A stretch of DNA of 64,000 bases. Origin: Thiovibrio frasassiensis. GTDB lineage: Bacteria > Desulfobacterota > Desulfobulbia > Desulfobulbales > Desulfurivibrionaceae. Both the position numbers and the translations under genes were made by a program. This document shows, piece after piece, positions 40,872-49,924 of this stretch. The notes below the pieces were generated by a model. It was not told the DNA's origin. It worked only from the letters and a program-made list of their open reading frames with translations, and made no database searches. The stretch is taken from contig NZ_JAPHEH010000001.1 of the NCBI RefSeq assembly GCF_029607905.1, positions 2,323,530 through 2,387,529 of the forward strand. Reading direction: 5' to 3'. The stretch's first letter is position 1. The number at the start of each line of letters is the position of its first letter.

Positions 40872-41861
40872 ATGCGTTTGCAAAGAATGGTGCACAATGG
40901 TGTTGCGTTGCTGGTCGCCCTGTTTTTGGTGCTTGGCGCCACGGCTGTCCAGGCTTCCCAGGCTGCCAAGGCTGAGAAAAAAACGGCGGTGGTGCTGGCG
41001 GTGTTCGGCACCAGCCATGAAAGCGGGCTGGACGGCATCCTCAACATCCGGGAGCAGATCCAGAAAGAGCTGCCCGGGATCCCGGTCCGCTTGGCCTTTA
41101 CCTCGAACATCATCCGGAGGATCTGGCAGGAGCGGCGTCAAGACCCAACTTATGCGGCTCAGCATCTAGAAGTGCCGGGGGAAGTCCTTAATGTCAAAGG
41201 GCCGTTGGCCACCATCGCCGACTTGCAGGACGAAGGCTATGGCTATATCGTGGTGCAACCGACCCATATCTCAAGCAGCGAGGAGTTTGCCGATCTGGCC
41301 GGTTATGTCGCGGGATTGAACAGCATTAAGACCGTGAAGAAGCGGAACATGCCCTTTAAAAAGATCCTCCTTGGACGTCCTGCCCTGGGAACCTTCGGCA
41401 TTGAGCACGAGTATCGCCACGACATCGAAAAGATGGCGGCTGTTGTGGCCCCGGATGTGGAGCTGGCCAGAAAAGCCGGGCGGGCGTTGGTTTATTTCGC
41501 CCATGGCAACGAGCATTATTCCACCGGGGCCTATATGGAGTTCGAACAGGTGATGCGCCAGCGCTATCCCGGGGTGCGCATCTATGTTACCATGGTTGAG
41601 GGTTTTCCGGACAACGCTGTCCTTTTCGCGGAACTGAAGGCGGATAAAACGAAAAAGGTGCTGCTCAAACCCTTCATGACCGTGGCCGGCGACCATGCCA
41701 AGAATGATATGGCCGGTTCGGAGCCGGATTCCCTGAAAAGCCTGCTTGAGGGTCGCGGCATCGATGTGGCCGCCTCCCTCACCGGCTTGGGTGAGTCCGA
41801 TACCTTTGCCGCCATCTTTGCCCAGCATATCAAGGATGCCATGACCGATGAAGGGATATAA
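40872..41861 (+). CDS. cbiK: Sirohydrochlorin cobaltochelatase CbiK, exported form
   Basis: 329 aa. A signal peptide (hydrophobic 10-26, cleavage after VQA) precedes the class II chelatase fold. Motifs: VLAVFGTSHESGLDGIL, VVQPTHISSSEEF and ALVYFAHGNEHYSTGAYMEF with the metal-site His residues, then KPFMTVAGDHAKNDM. It inserts Co2+ into sirohydrochlorin. An exported form is known from Desulfovibrio vulgaris (CbiKP). Good SD (GGAG, 7 bases). First gene of the B12 operon under riboswitch 2, directly ahead of a BtuCDF-type importer. Confidence 0.93.
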   Translation: MRLQRMVHNGVALLVALFLVLGATAVQASQAAKAEKKTAVVLAVFGTSHESGLDGILNIREQIQKELPGIPVRLAFTSNIIRRIWQERRQDPTYAAQHLEVPGEVLNVKGPLATIADLQDEGYGYIVVQPTHISSSEEFADLAGYVAGLNSIKTVKKRNMPFKKILLGRPALGTFGIEHEYRHDIEKMAAVVAPDVELARKAGRALVYFAHGNEHYSTGAYMEFEQVMRQRYPGVRIYVTMVEGFPDNAVLFAELKADKTKKVLLKPFMTVAGDHAKNDMAGSEPDSLKSLLEGRGIDVAASLTGLGESDTFAAIFAQHIKDAMTDEGI

Positions 41862-41867
41862 AAACCA

Positions 41868-42899
41868 ATGACCCGCAGTGGATACCAAATATGGCTGCTC
41901 AGCCTCTCTTTGGCGGCAGCCACTCTTGGCGCCATCATCTATGCCACCGGCATGGGGCATATCGCTGTGCCCGGTGGGGATATTGTCCGGGTGATTGCGG
42001 CTCGGCTCACCGCCAATCCCGCGCTGCTTGGCGGGATGGATCCGGTGTTTCCCTTTGTGGTTTTCGAGGTGCGGCTGCCGAGAATTCTCACCGCCACCCT
42101 GGTCGGGGGAGGCCTGGCCATGAGCGGCGTCATCTACCAGGGTATCCTGCTGAATCCGCTGGCGGACCCGTATACCCTCGGGGTTTCCTCCGGCGCGGCC
42201 TTCGGCGCGGCCCTGGCTTTGTTGGCCAACCTGAGCATGATGGGTCATTTTTCCGTGCCTCTTTTTGCCTTTGTCGGTGCGGCCATAACCCTGCTGGTGG
42301 TCCTTTATCTTTCCAGCTTCAACGGGCAGATCTCGGCCAACACCCTGATTCTTTCCGGCGTCATTGTCGGGGCCATTCTGGCGGCCGGGATCAGCTTTTT
42401 AAAATATCTGGCGGACGAGCAGGTGGCGGTGATTATCTTTTGGCTCATGGGCAGCTTCGCCTCCCGCACCTGGCTGGATGTGTGGGTGGTGGCGGGGGCG
42501 GTGCTCTGCGGTCTGGTTCTGTCCCTGTATTACGCCAGGGATCTCAATATCCTCAGTCTGGGCAGCAGGTCGGCGGATACCTTGGGGGTAGAGAGCACCA
42601 GGGTGCGCTGGATTCTGCTCCTGGGGGCCTCCCTGGTGACTGCGGTCTGTGTTTCGGTTTCCGGGATCATCGGTTTTATCGGCCTCATTGTCCCGCACCT
42701 GATGCGTTTTCTGGTGGGGCCGGATAACCGGAAGCTGCTGCCGGTTTCCATCCTGGCCGGCGCCTTGCTTCTTCTAGTGGCCGATACCGTGACCCGTGCG
42801 GTCCTGCCGGTGGAGGTGCCAATCGGTGTGCTCACCGCCCTGATCGGCGGCCCGTTTTTTTGCGTGATCTTCCGCAGACGGCAAAGGAGGGCGGCATGA
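41868..42899 (+). CDS. btuC: BtuC/FecCD-family ABC importer permease
   Basis: 343 aa with about ten membrane helices. Family motifs: RLPRILTATLVGGGLAMSGV, LNPLADPYTLGVSSGAAFG, and the cytosolic coupling region GIIGFIGLIVPHLMRFLVG. It imports a corrinoid, heme or iron-siderophore with the downstream ATPase and binding protein; the riboswitch points to a corrinoid. The stop overlaps the ATPase start (ATGA). Confidence 0.9.
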   Translation: MTRSGYQIWLLSLSLAAATLGAIIYATGMGHIAVPGGDIVRVIAARLTANPALLGGMDPVFPFVVFEVRLPRILTATLVGGGLAMSGVIYQGILLNPLADPYTLGVSSGAAFGAALALLANLSMMGHFSVPLFAFVGAAITLLVVLYLSSFNGQISANTLILSGVIVGAILAAGISFLKYLADEQVAVIIFWLMGSFASRTWLDVWVVAGAVLCGLVLSLYYARDLNILSLGSRSADTLGVESTRVRWILLLGASLVTAVCVSVSGIIGFIGLIVPHLMRFLVGPDNRKLLPVSILAGALLLLVADTVTRAVLPVEVPIGVLTALIGGPFFCVIFRRRQRRAA

Positions 42900-43687
42900 C
42901 ACCGGACAACGGTTTTGCCCTGTCCGGGGTCAGTTTTTCCTACGGTACGACTCCGGCCCTGGTCGGTCTGGATATCACTCTTAAGCCGGGCAGGTTCTAC
43001 GGCATTGTCGGCCCCAACGGCTGCGGCAAGACCACCTTCCTCGATCTGCTCACCGGCGGCAAGAGCCCCGACCGGGGAAGGGTCAGCTTTATGGATCGGC
43101 CGGTGGCTGCGTACCGCCGCCGCGATCTGGCCCGGCTTGTTGCCCTGGTCCCCCAGGATTTTGGCATCGATTTTGCCTTTACCGTGCAGGAGGTGGTGCT
43201 CATGGGACGCCATCCGCATATCGGCCGTTTCGCCTCCCCGGCAGTGGAAGATTGGCGCCAGGTTGAGGCGGCCATGGCGGCCATCGGCATCAGCCATTTT
43301 AAGGACCGTTTTGTCAATGAGCTTTCCGGCGGGGAAAAACAGCGGGTCGTCGTGGCCCGGGCCCTGGCCCAGCAGACCCCGTATCTGCTTTTCGACGAGG
43401 CGACCTCCAGCCTGGATGTGCGCTACACCATGCAGATCTTCAACGTGGCGCGCAACCTGGTCAAAGAAGAAGGGCGAACGGTGATCGCGGTGATCCACAA
43501 CCTGAACCTGGCTGCGGCTTACTGCGACGAGATTATCTTCATGCAGGGTGGCAAGGTTGCGGCCTGCGGCCCCACCGAAACGGTACTGGAAGCGGCTCTG
43601 ATCAAAAAGGTTTTCGGGGTGGAGAGCAGGGTGGGGTTTGACCAGTTCAGTAATACCCAACAGATTTCTTTTCGCTACTGGAGTTAA
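42896..43687 (+). CDS. btuD: BtuD-like ABC importer ATPase
   Basis: 263 aa from the ATG at 42896 (AAAGGAGGG upstream); the frame is open from 42860. Walker A GPNGCGKTT, signature LSGGEKQRV, Walker B YLLFDEATSSLD and the switch His in AVIHNLNLA are intact. The FepC/BtuD-type helical segment is present (GRHPHIGRF). It powers the permease encoded just upstream. 4-bp overlap with it. Confidence 0.92.
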   Translation: MTPDNGFALSGVSFSYGTTPALVGLDITLKPGRFYGIVGPNGCGKTTFLDLLTGGKSPDRGRVSFMDRPVAAYRRRDLARLVALVPQDFGIDFAFTVQEVVLMGRHPHIGRFASPAVEDWRQVEAAMAAIGISHFKDRFVNELSGGEKQRVVVARALAQQTPYLLFDEATSSLDVRYTMQIFNVARNLVKEEGRTVIAVIHNLNLAAAYCDEIIFMQGGKVAACGPTETVLEAALIKKVFGVESRVGFDQFSNTQQISFRYWS

Positions 43688-43691
43688 CATT

Positions 43692-44663
43692 GTGCCTGCA
43701 ATAACGATGCGTCTGCTTTTTCTTGTTCTTGTCGCTCTGCTGGCAGGTTTCAACCCACCCGCCAGTGCTGGTACAGTTCCCGCTACCTTTCGGGACAGCG
43801 AAGGCAAGACGGTTACGGTCAGTAAACCATATACCCGAATCATCTCGCTTTACCCGGCCCATACCGAGAATCTGGTCAGCCTGGGGCTTGACAGAGAGAT
43901 CATCGGCATTGAAGGCGCGGATGAAGATCTGCCCCAGCTCAAAGACAAAAAGCATTTCAGCTACCGGGAAGATGCGGAGAAAATCATCGGGGCTAGGCCC
44001 GACCTGGTGCTGGTCCGGCCGATGATCGAACGCACCGCGCCGCAGCTGCTGGCCACCCTGCGTCGGGCCGGGATCACAGTGGTTTCCCTCCAGCCCAACA
44101 CGGTGGAGGAGATCTTCGATTATTGGCGTGCCCTTGGGGTGCTCACCGGCAAAACGCGCCAGGCCGAGGAGATGGTTGCCACCTTTCAGACGGAGCTTGC
44201 GGCAATCCGCAGGATCATAAGCAAGGTGCCGGAAAAGAAGCGAACCAAGGTCTATTTTGAGGCGATCCACACCAAGATGAAGACCTTTGCCCAGGAAAGC
44301 ATTGCCAGCTATGCGCTGCAACAGGCCGGGGGCATTAACGTGGCCGCGGATGCCAGCCAGGTTCGGGAAACCAATATCGCTGCCTACGGCAAGGAGCAGA
44401 TCCTGGCCAAGGGTGCGGAGATCGAGGTTTTTCTCGCCCAGCTGGGACGGATGAATCCGGTGTCCATCGAGACTATCATCCAGGAACCAGGATTCCAGGC
44501 GATCAAGGCGGTGCGGAACAACCGGGTCTATCTGGTTGACGAACACCTGGTTGCCCGGCCAACCTTGCGGATCATTGAGGGCATAAAAACCATCGCTGGT
44601 CTGCTGTATCCCGAGCTGTTTCCTGGTGGGGGACAAAAAAAAGCGGCTGCCGATGGACGCTGA
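43692..44663 (+). CDS. btuF: BtuF-like periplasmic substrate-binding protein
   Basis: 323 aa from GTG 43692, chosen for the GGAG 8 bases upstream; ATG 43707 is the alternative. Signal peptide with ASA cleavage near residue 27. Class III (BtuF/FhuD) fold: RIISLYPAHTENLVSLG, REIIGIEGADEDLP, IGARPDLVLVRPMIER, and the long bridging helix. It delivers the substrate to the BtuC-like permease. It overlaps the cbiA start by 11 bp. Whether the ligand is a corrinoid or a tetrapyrrole/metal complex is open. Confidence 0.88.
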   Translation: MPAITMRLLFLVLVALLAGFNPPASAGTVPATFRDSEGKTVTVSKPYTRIISLYPAHTENLVSLGLDREIIGIEGADEDLPQLKDKKHFSYREDAEKIIGARPDLVLVRPMIERTAPQLLATLRRAGITVVSLQPNTVEEIFDYWRALGVLTGKTRQAEEMVATFQTELAAIRRIISKVPEKKRTKVYFEAIHTKMKTFAQESIASYALQQAGGINVAADASQVRETNIAAYGKEQILAKGAEIEVFLAQLGRMNPVSIETIIQEPGFQAIKAVRNNRVYLVDEHLVARPTLRIIEGIKTIAGLLYPELFPGGGQKKAAADGR

Positions 44664-46041
44664 CCGTCGCTCCGCCTTCCTGATTGCCGGCACCAGCAGC
44701 GGCTCCGGCAAGACCACCATCACCCTGGGTCTGCTGGCCGCCCTGCGCATGCTGGGGCATACGGTGCAGCCCTTCAAGTGCGGCCCGGATTTTATCGATC
44801 CGGGTCTGCATCGGCTGGCCTGCGGCCGCATTTCCCGGAATCTGGATCTGTGGATGATGGGGGCGGAACAGGTGCGGGAGACCTTCGCCGCCGGTGCTGC
44901 CGAAGCGGAGATCTCGGTGATCGAAGGGGTCATGGGCATGTTCGACGGCCAGCTTTCTTCCAGCGCCGCCCTGGCCAAAGGGCTGGGTGTGCCGGTGGTG
45001 CTGATCCTTGATGTGCGTTCTGCGGCGGAGAGCGTGGCTGCGGTGCTCAAAGGCTTTGAAACCCTCGATCCCGAGGTGGCCCCGGTGGCGGTGATCCTCA
45101 ACCGGGTTGCCAGCCCCAGGCATCTTGAACTGGTGAGCGGGGCCATCCGCGCCCATTGCCGGGCCGAGATATTGGGGCATCTGCCCCAGAGCCTCGATTT
45201 TGCCATGCCCGCCCGGCATCTTGGTCTCTTTACCGGAGAGGAACAGCCCATCAGCCCCGAGGCATTGGCCAGGTTGGCCGAGACGATTCAGGCCCAGATC
45301 AACCTGGAGCGGTTACTGGAGCTGGCGGCAACCGCCACCGTGCCCGCGCTTGATCATGCCCCGGCCCGGCAAGCAAGTGTGGTGGTGCAGGCACGGATCG
45401 GGGTGGCCCGGGACAGGGCCTTTTGTTTTTATTACGAGGATAATCTCGATCTCTTGCGGGCTGCGGGCGCGGAGCTGGTTTTTTTCAGCCCCCTGGCAGA
45501 CGATCAGCTGCCCGAGGGGCTGGACGGCCTCTATCTGGGCGGCGGCTACCCGGAACTGTATGCCAGGGAGCTTTCCTCCAATCTTGGGATGCGGCAGGCG
45601 GTGTATGATTGGGGTGAATCCGGCCGTCCGCTCTATGCTGAATGCGGCGGCTTCATGTATCTCACCGAAGGAATTGCCGGAGATGATGTTGGCGTCTTGC
45701 CCATGGTTGGGGTATTTCCGGTGACGGCTCGGATGCAGAAAAAACGGGCCAGCCTTGGCTACCGTGAGGTCCGGCTCGAACAGGATTGTTTTTTCGGCCC
45801 GGCCGGCAGCCTGTTTCGGGGCCATGAGTTCCATTACTCGGTAATCGACGAGATGCCTGTGCAGATCGAACGCATCTATGCGGTGAACCGCGGTGTTCAC
45901 CGCATAGACAGCCGTGAAGGGTATCGTTATAACAATGTCTTGGGCGGCTATCTGCATCTTCACTTCGGCTTCAACCCGCGGATGGCAGTGGAATTTGTCC
46001 GGGCCTGCCGACCTGGCAGCCCCTTGGGAGAGGAACAATGA
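44653..46041 (+). CDS. cbiA: Cobyrinate a,c-diamide synthase CbiA
   Basis: 462 aa from ATG 44653 (a GTG at 44626 would add nine residues). N-terminal ATPase with the P-loop-like GTSSGSGKTT and the PFKCGPDFIDPGLH motif; C-terminal class I glutaminase-like domain with YLGGGYPELYARELSSN, the Cys nucleophile in YAECGGFMYLTEG and the final GGYLHLHFGFNP. It amidates the a and c side chains of cobyrinate. Overlaps btuF and cbiC by a few bases. Confidence 0.95.
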   Translation: MDADRRSAFLIAGTSSGSGKTTITLGLLAALRMLGHTVQPFKCGPDFIDPGLHRLACGRISRNLDLWMMGAEQVRETFAAGAAEAEISVIEGVMGMFDGQLSSSAALAKGLGVPVVLILDVRSAAESVAAVLKGFETLDPEVAPVAVILNRVASPRHLELVSGAIRAHCRAEILGHLPQSLDFAMPARHLGLFTGEEQPISPEALARLAETIQAQINLERLLELAATATVPALDHAPARQASVVVQARIGVARDRAFCFYYEDNLDLLRAAGAELVFFSPLADDQLPEGLDGLYLGGGYPELYARELSSNLGMRQAVYDWGESGRPLYAECGGFMYLTEGIAGDDVGVLPMVGVFPVTARMQKKRASLGYREVRLEQDCFFGPAGSLFRGHEFHYSVIDEMPVQIERIYAVNRGVHRIDSREGYRYNNVLGGYLHLHFGFNPRMAVEFVRACRPGSPLGEEQ

Positions 46042-46676
46042 AGAGCACCATCATGCAGATTCGACCCGAGGAGATCGAGGCGGAAAGCTTTCGGATCATC
46101 GCCGAGGAGCTTGGCCCCAATGATTTTGAGCCGAGGACCTTTCAGGTGGTGCAGCGGGTGATCCATGCCACCGGAGACTTCTCCTTTGCCGAATCCCTGA
46201 TCTTCCATCCCCAGGCCATCGACGCCGGCATTGCCGCGATCCGGGCGGGACGCAACATCCTGACCGACGTCAACATGGGCGCGGCCGGGGTGAGCAAGGG
46301 GTTGCTGGCGCATTGGGGAGGCAAGGTGATTTGCAGGGTGGCGGAGATGGAAGTGACTCGGCTTGCCAAAGAGCGGGGTCTGACCCGTTCCGAGGTCGCC
46401 ATAGAGCAAGGATTGCTGGAAAATGTCGGTATCGTTTCGGTGGGCAACGCACCCACCGCCCTGTTGAAAGTTATGGAGTGCTGGCAGAAGATGGATAAGT
46501 CCCTTCGCCCGGGCTTGGTGGTCGGAGTGCCGGTGGGCTTTGTCAATGCCGCCGAATCCAAGGAGCTGTTGAGCGAAAAGAATTATCCCTTTATCACCTG
46601 CCGGGGGAGAAAGGGCGGCACTCCGGTGGCCGTGGCCATCGTCAACGCCCTGATCCGCCTGGCAAAAGAGGCATAG
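46038..46676 (+). CDS. cbiC: Precorrin-8X/cobalt-precorrin-8 methylmutase CbiC
   Basis: 212 aa, normal length. Catalytic His in RVIHATGDFSFAESL, then AGRNILTDVNMGAAGVSK and VGVPVGFVNAAESKELL with the family's FVNAAESK signature. It moves the C-11 methyl to C-12, giving cobyrinate. GGAGAGGA precedes the ATG; ATGA overlap with cbiA. Confidence 0.96.
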   Translation: MKSTIMQIRPEEIEAESFRIIAEELGPNDFEPRTFQVVQRVIHATGDFSFAESLIFHPQAIDAGIAAIRAGRNILTDVNMGAAGVSKGLLAHWGGKVICRVAEMEVTRLAKERGLTRSEVAIEQGLLENVGIVSVGNAPTALLKVMECWQKMDKSLRPGLVVGVPVGFVNAAESKELLSEKNYPFITCRGRKGGTPVAVAIVNALIRLAKEA

Positions 46677-46682
46677 AGTCCC

Positions 46683-47891
46683 ATGGGACGCAGACTGCGA
46701 AGCGGATATACCACCGGTGCCTGTGCGGCTGCGGCGGCTAAGGCGGCGGTTCTGTTGCTTCTTGGCCGCCGCCGGCCCGAGAGGGTGGAAATTCCCTTTC
46801 CCGATGGCAGTCGTTATGCCTTTGTCGTGCATCATTGCCAAGTCAAGGCCGGTCTTGCCCGGGCCTCGATACTCAAGGATGCCGGGGATGATCCGGATGT
46901 GACCAACGGGGCGGAGATCGTGGCCACGGTTTCTTTTTTTCCGGAAGGAGCCTCCTGCAAAAGTTCCCTCCCCTCCGGCGGGGAAGGGTTAGGAAAAGGG
47001 GGAAACAGCGATGAACCAGGCAGGTTGCTAGTTCACCCGCCCCCCAACCCCCTCCCATCGAGGGAGGGGGAGCTGAACTGTGTTCGGCTGGAGCAGACCT
47101 CTATTTTCCTTAGCGGCGGAGCGGGGGTTGGCAGGGTCACCAAGCGAGGTCTTGCGGTAACGGTTGGGGAACCGGCGATCAACCCGGTACCGCGCCGGAT
47201 GATACTGGCTGCGGTTCTCGAAGGGTTGGGCAAGGAGCCGGGGAAGAAACTTCTGGTGGAGATTTCCGTGGTCAAGGGAGAAGAGCTGGCGGAGAAAACC
47301 CTGAACCATCGGTTGGGCATAGTGGGCGGTCTTTCCATCCTCGGCACCACCGGCATTGTCCACCCCGTTTCCGCCGAAGCCTGGACCGCAACGATCGAGG
47401 CCTCTCTGGCCGTGGCCAAGGAGGGTGGACTCACGGAGGTGGTGCTTTCCACCGGCCGCACCTCGGAAAAGGGGGTGCAGACCATGCTCACCCTGCCGGA
47501 GGAGGCGTATGCCATGATGGGAGATTACCTGGAATTTTCCCTGCTGGCCGCGGCCCGACGGGGTTTTACAAAGATCCATCTGGCCGGGATGTGGGCCAAG
47601 ATCATGAAGGCGGCATTGCAGACCCCCCAGACCCATGTCCGACACGGCGCGCTGGAGGTTCAGGACGGCTTGGCGCTTCTCGCTCAGCTGGGGGCGGAAC
47701 CGCCTTTGCTTGAGAGTCTCAGAGAGGTCAATACCGCCAGGGAGATCCATGAAAGGCTGGTGGAAGCAGGGAGAGACGATTTGATCCGAGGGGTCTGCGA
47801 AGCGGCGCAACGCTATGCCCAAAAGGTTTCCGGGCTTCCGGTGCGGGTCTATCTGGTGAACAGCCACACCCGGGTGGAGTTGCATGTTTAG
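46683..47891 (+). CDS. cbiD: Cobalt-precorrin-5B C1-methyltransferase CbiD, with inserted palindromic element
   Basis: 402 aa against the usual ~365. The family start RLRSGYTTGACAAAAAKAA, the DDPDVTNGAEIVATVSF segment, GGAGVGRVTKRGL and GLSILGTTGIVHPVS are all present. Between VSF and the GGAGVGRVTK motif there are ~35 extra residues rich in Pro and Gly (SLPSGGEGLGKGG, then PPPNPLPSREGE). They coincide with a 105-bp palindromic element (46966-47070) that keeps the frame. It methylates C-1 with loss of the acetaldehyde fragment context. The insert lies in a likely surface loop, so the enzyme may still work. Confidence 0.94.
   Translation: MGRRLRSGYTTGACAAAAAKAAVLLLLGRRRPERVEIPFPDGSRYAFVVHHCQVKAGLARASILKDAGDDPDVTNGAEIVATVSFFPEGASCKSSLPSGGEGLGKGGNSDEPGRLLVHPPPNPLPSREGELNCVRLEQTSIFLSGGAGVGRVTKRGLAVTVGEPAINPVPRRMILAAVLEGLGKEPGKKLLVEISVVKGEELAEKTLNHRLGIVGGLSILGTTGIVHPVSAEAWTATIEASLAVAKEGGLTEVVLSTGRTSEKGVQTMLTLPEEAYAMMGDYLEFSLLAAARRGFTKIHLAGMWAKIMKAALQTPQTHVRHGALEVQDGLALLAQLGAEPPLLESLREVNTAREIHERLVEAGRDDLIRGVCEAAQRYAQKVSGLPVRVYLVNSHTRVELHV
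46966..47070. repeat. REP-like palindromic doublet inserted in cbiD
   Basis: Two hairpins in opposite orientation: CCCT/CCCC with GGGG/AGGG (46966-46988) and the perfect CCCCCTCCC-atcga-GGGAGGGGG (47048-47070). Inner arms GGTTAGG and CCCCCCAACC also pair. The span is 105 bp, a multiple of three. This looks like a REP/BIME-type doublet or small MITE; other copies would be needed to confirm it. Confidence 0.7.
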
Positions 47892-47942
47892 GAGCCGTTC
47901 CGTGCATACCTGTAGATGCTTAATCGTTTTCATACGGCTCCT
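47890..47942 (+). promoter_or_regulatory. Inverted repeat in the cbiD-cbiET gap
   Basis: AGGAGCCGT (47890-47898) pairs with ACGGCTCCT (47934-47942) across 35 bases, right at the cbiD stop. It is the only sizeable gap in an otherwise overlapping operon and may act as an mRNA processing or stabilising stem-loop. There is no T run, so a classic terminator is unlikely. Confidence 0.45.
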
Positions 47943-47963
47943 TATGCCGTTGGGGCAGACCAG

Positions 47964-49202
47964 ATGAAGAGTCAATTGTCACAACGGCCTAGGTTGATTC
48001 TAATCGGCGTCGGTTGCCAGGGGCTGAGCGGTGAACAGACATCGGTATTGTCTCGCTGCGGACTCATTGTCGGCGATCCCCGCCATCTGGTTCAGGTGGC
48101 GGAGATGACGGCGGAGAAACTGGTCATCTCCCCCTTGGCTTCGGCCCTGGAAGGAATCCGCTTGGGGCTGGACAGCGGGGATGTCGGGGTATTGGCCAGC
48201 GGCGACCCCTTGTTTTTCGGGATCGGTCGCAGGCTGCTCAAGGAATTCGGCTCGGATCAACTGCTCATTCTTCCGGCCCTCTCCACCATGCAGGAGGCGT
48301 GTGGTCGGTTTCATCTCCCCTGGGACGACATGCAGATGGTCAGCCTCCACGGGAGGAAAACCCTGCATTCCCCCGGCCTGCTGCTGGAACGGGAGAAGAC
48401 TTTTGTTTTTACCGATGGGCACAACACCCCAGCCCATTTGGCCAAAGAGCTTATTGATTATCTGGAATTGATTGAGGAGCAACCCCTGTTGCACGGGTGC
48501 CGGATGTATGTTGCCGAAAATCTCGGCACTGCCGAGGAGCGTCTTTTTTCCGGCACCCCGGCAGAGACGGCGGCGGAGCAGTTTGCTGCGCTGAATGTGC
48601 TGATCGTGACCCGGCCGCCTCTTGCTGCAGCGGAATTTTTGGCTTTCGGTCTTACCGAAGAGGAGATTGCCCACAGCCGGGGCCTGATCACCAAGGATGA
48701 GGTGCGGGCCGTAACCCTGCATGCCCTCAGGCTGCCGAGCACCGGGGTGCTCTGGGACCTCGGTGCCGGCAGCGGTTCCATCTCCGTGGCCGCTGCCCGT
48801 CTGCAGCCGGGCTTGACGGTCTTTGCCGTGGACCAGCATCCCGAGGCCTTTGCTAATGTGCAGCGCAATATCCGGGACTTCGGCTGCTACAACATCATCC
48901 CCGTTCAGGGTGAGGCATCGGCCGTTGTAAGCACCTTGCCGGACCCGGACCGGGTCTTTATCGGCGGCAGCGGTGGCAAATTGGCGGAGATCATCGGCCA
49001 GGCTGCCCAGCGGTTGCCTTGCGGGGGCAGGATGGTGGTGAACGGGGTGATCCTCAAAACCGTGGCCGAGGCCCCGCCATGCATGGCGGCACACGGCTTG
49101 AAGGTTGCCTTGACCAAGGTACAGATTGAACGAACGACTTTTCCGGAGAGTAACCCGGCAAAGGTTTTAAATCCCATAACCGTTATGACAGGAAGCAAAT
49201 GA
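47964..49202 (+). CDS. cbiET: Fused cobalt-precorrin-6B/7 methyltransferase-decarboxylase CbiE-CbiT (CobL type)
   Basis: 412 aa from ATG 47964; the frame is open from 47916. The N-terminal tetrapyrrole methylase (CbiE) has LILIGVGCQGLSGEQ and VLASGDPLFFGIGRRLL. The C-terminal class I methyltransferase (CbiT) has VLWDLGAGSGSISVAAAR and FAVDQHPEAFANVQRN. The fusion methylates C-5 and C-15 and removes the C-12 carboxylate. ATGA overlap with cbiL. Confidence 0.93.
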   Translation: MKSQLSQRPRLILIGVGCQGLSGEQTSVLSRCGLIVGDPRHLVQVAEMTAEKLVISPLASALEGIRLGLDSGDVGVLASGDPLFFGIGRRLLKEFGSDQLLILPALSTMQEACGRFHLPWDDMQMVSLHGRKTLHSPGLLLEREKTFVFTDGHNTPAHLAKELIDYLELIEEQPLLHGCRMYVAENLGTAEERLFSGTPAETAAEQFAALNVLIVTRPPLAAAEFLAFGLTEEEIAHSRGLITKDEVRAVTLHALRLPSTGVLWDLGAGSGSISVAAARLQPGLTVFAVDQHPEAFANVQRNIRDFGCYNIIPVQGEASAVVSTLPDPDRVFIGGSGGKLAEIIGQAAQRLPCGGRMVVNGVILKTVAEAPPCMAAHGLKVALTKVQIERTTFPESNPAKVLNPITVMTGSK

Positions 49203-49924
49203 AGGGAACATTATATGTAGTCGGGGTGGGCCCGGGCGATCCGGAGCTGATGACCCTCAAGGCGGTTCGGATTTTGGAGCGTTGCACGGTGTGGCTCGCG
49301 CCGGCGGCGAAAAAGGACGGAGAAAGTACGGCCTTGGGGATCGCAGAAGGGGTGGTGAATCGGGGCGACAAGGAGATCGTCACCCACCATTTTCCCATGA
49401 AAAAGATCCGCATGGGGAAACGCCCGGATCCCGAGGTGAAAAAGGCCTGGGATGCGGCAGCGGCCCAGATCGTCGGCCATCTGCAGGCGGGCCGGGATGT
49501 GGCCTTTCCCACCCTCGGCGATCCGGCCATTTACAGCACCGGCTTCTATGTCTGCGAAACCCTTTTTGCGCTGGCTCCGGACCTGCCGGTGGTGATCATT
49601 CCGGGCGTCTCCGCCATCGGCGCTTCCGCGGCGGCGGCGGGCCAACCCCTCTGCCTTGGGGATGACCGACTGGTGGTCATTCCGGCCACCTTTGAAAATG
49701 GCCGCCTGCGGGAGATCCTGGAGCAGTTCGATTCGGTGGTTCTCATGAAGGTGCACCGGGTGATGGACCGGCTGGTGCCTCTGTTAAAAGAGATGGATCT
49801 CCTCGACAAGGCGGTGCTGGTCGAGCGCTCGAGCCAGTCCGGCCAGCGGATCAGGCGCGATCTGACCACCGCCCTCCATGAGCAGCCCCACTACTTTTCC
49901 ACCATCATTGTGAGAAAATCATGA
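49199..49924 (+). CDS. cbiL: Precorrin-2/cobalt-factor II C20-methyltransferase CbiL
   Basis: 241 aa. Tetrapyrrole methylase fold: LYVVGVGPGDPELMTLKAVR, then FPTLGDPAIYSTGFYV and IIPGVSAIGASAAAAGQPL. The GDPELMTLKA and LGDPAIYST motifs are typical of CbiL/CobI. It adds the C-20 methyl from SAM. AGGAAG before the ATG; ATGA overlaps on both sides. Confidence 0.95.
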   Translation: MKGTLYVVGVGPGDPELMTLKAVRILERCTVWLAPAAKKDGESTALGIAEGVVNRGDKEIVTHHFPMKKIRMGKRPDPEVKKAWDAAAAQIVGHLQAGRDVAFPTLGDPAIYSTGFYVCETLFALAPDLPVVIIPGVSAIGASAAAAGQPLCLGDDRLVVIPATFENGRLREILEQFDSVVLMKVHRVMDRLVPLLKEMDLLDKAVLVERSSQSGQRIRRDLTTALHEQPHYFSTIIVRKS

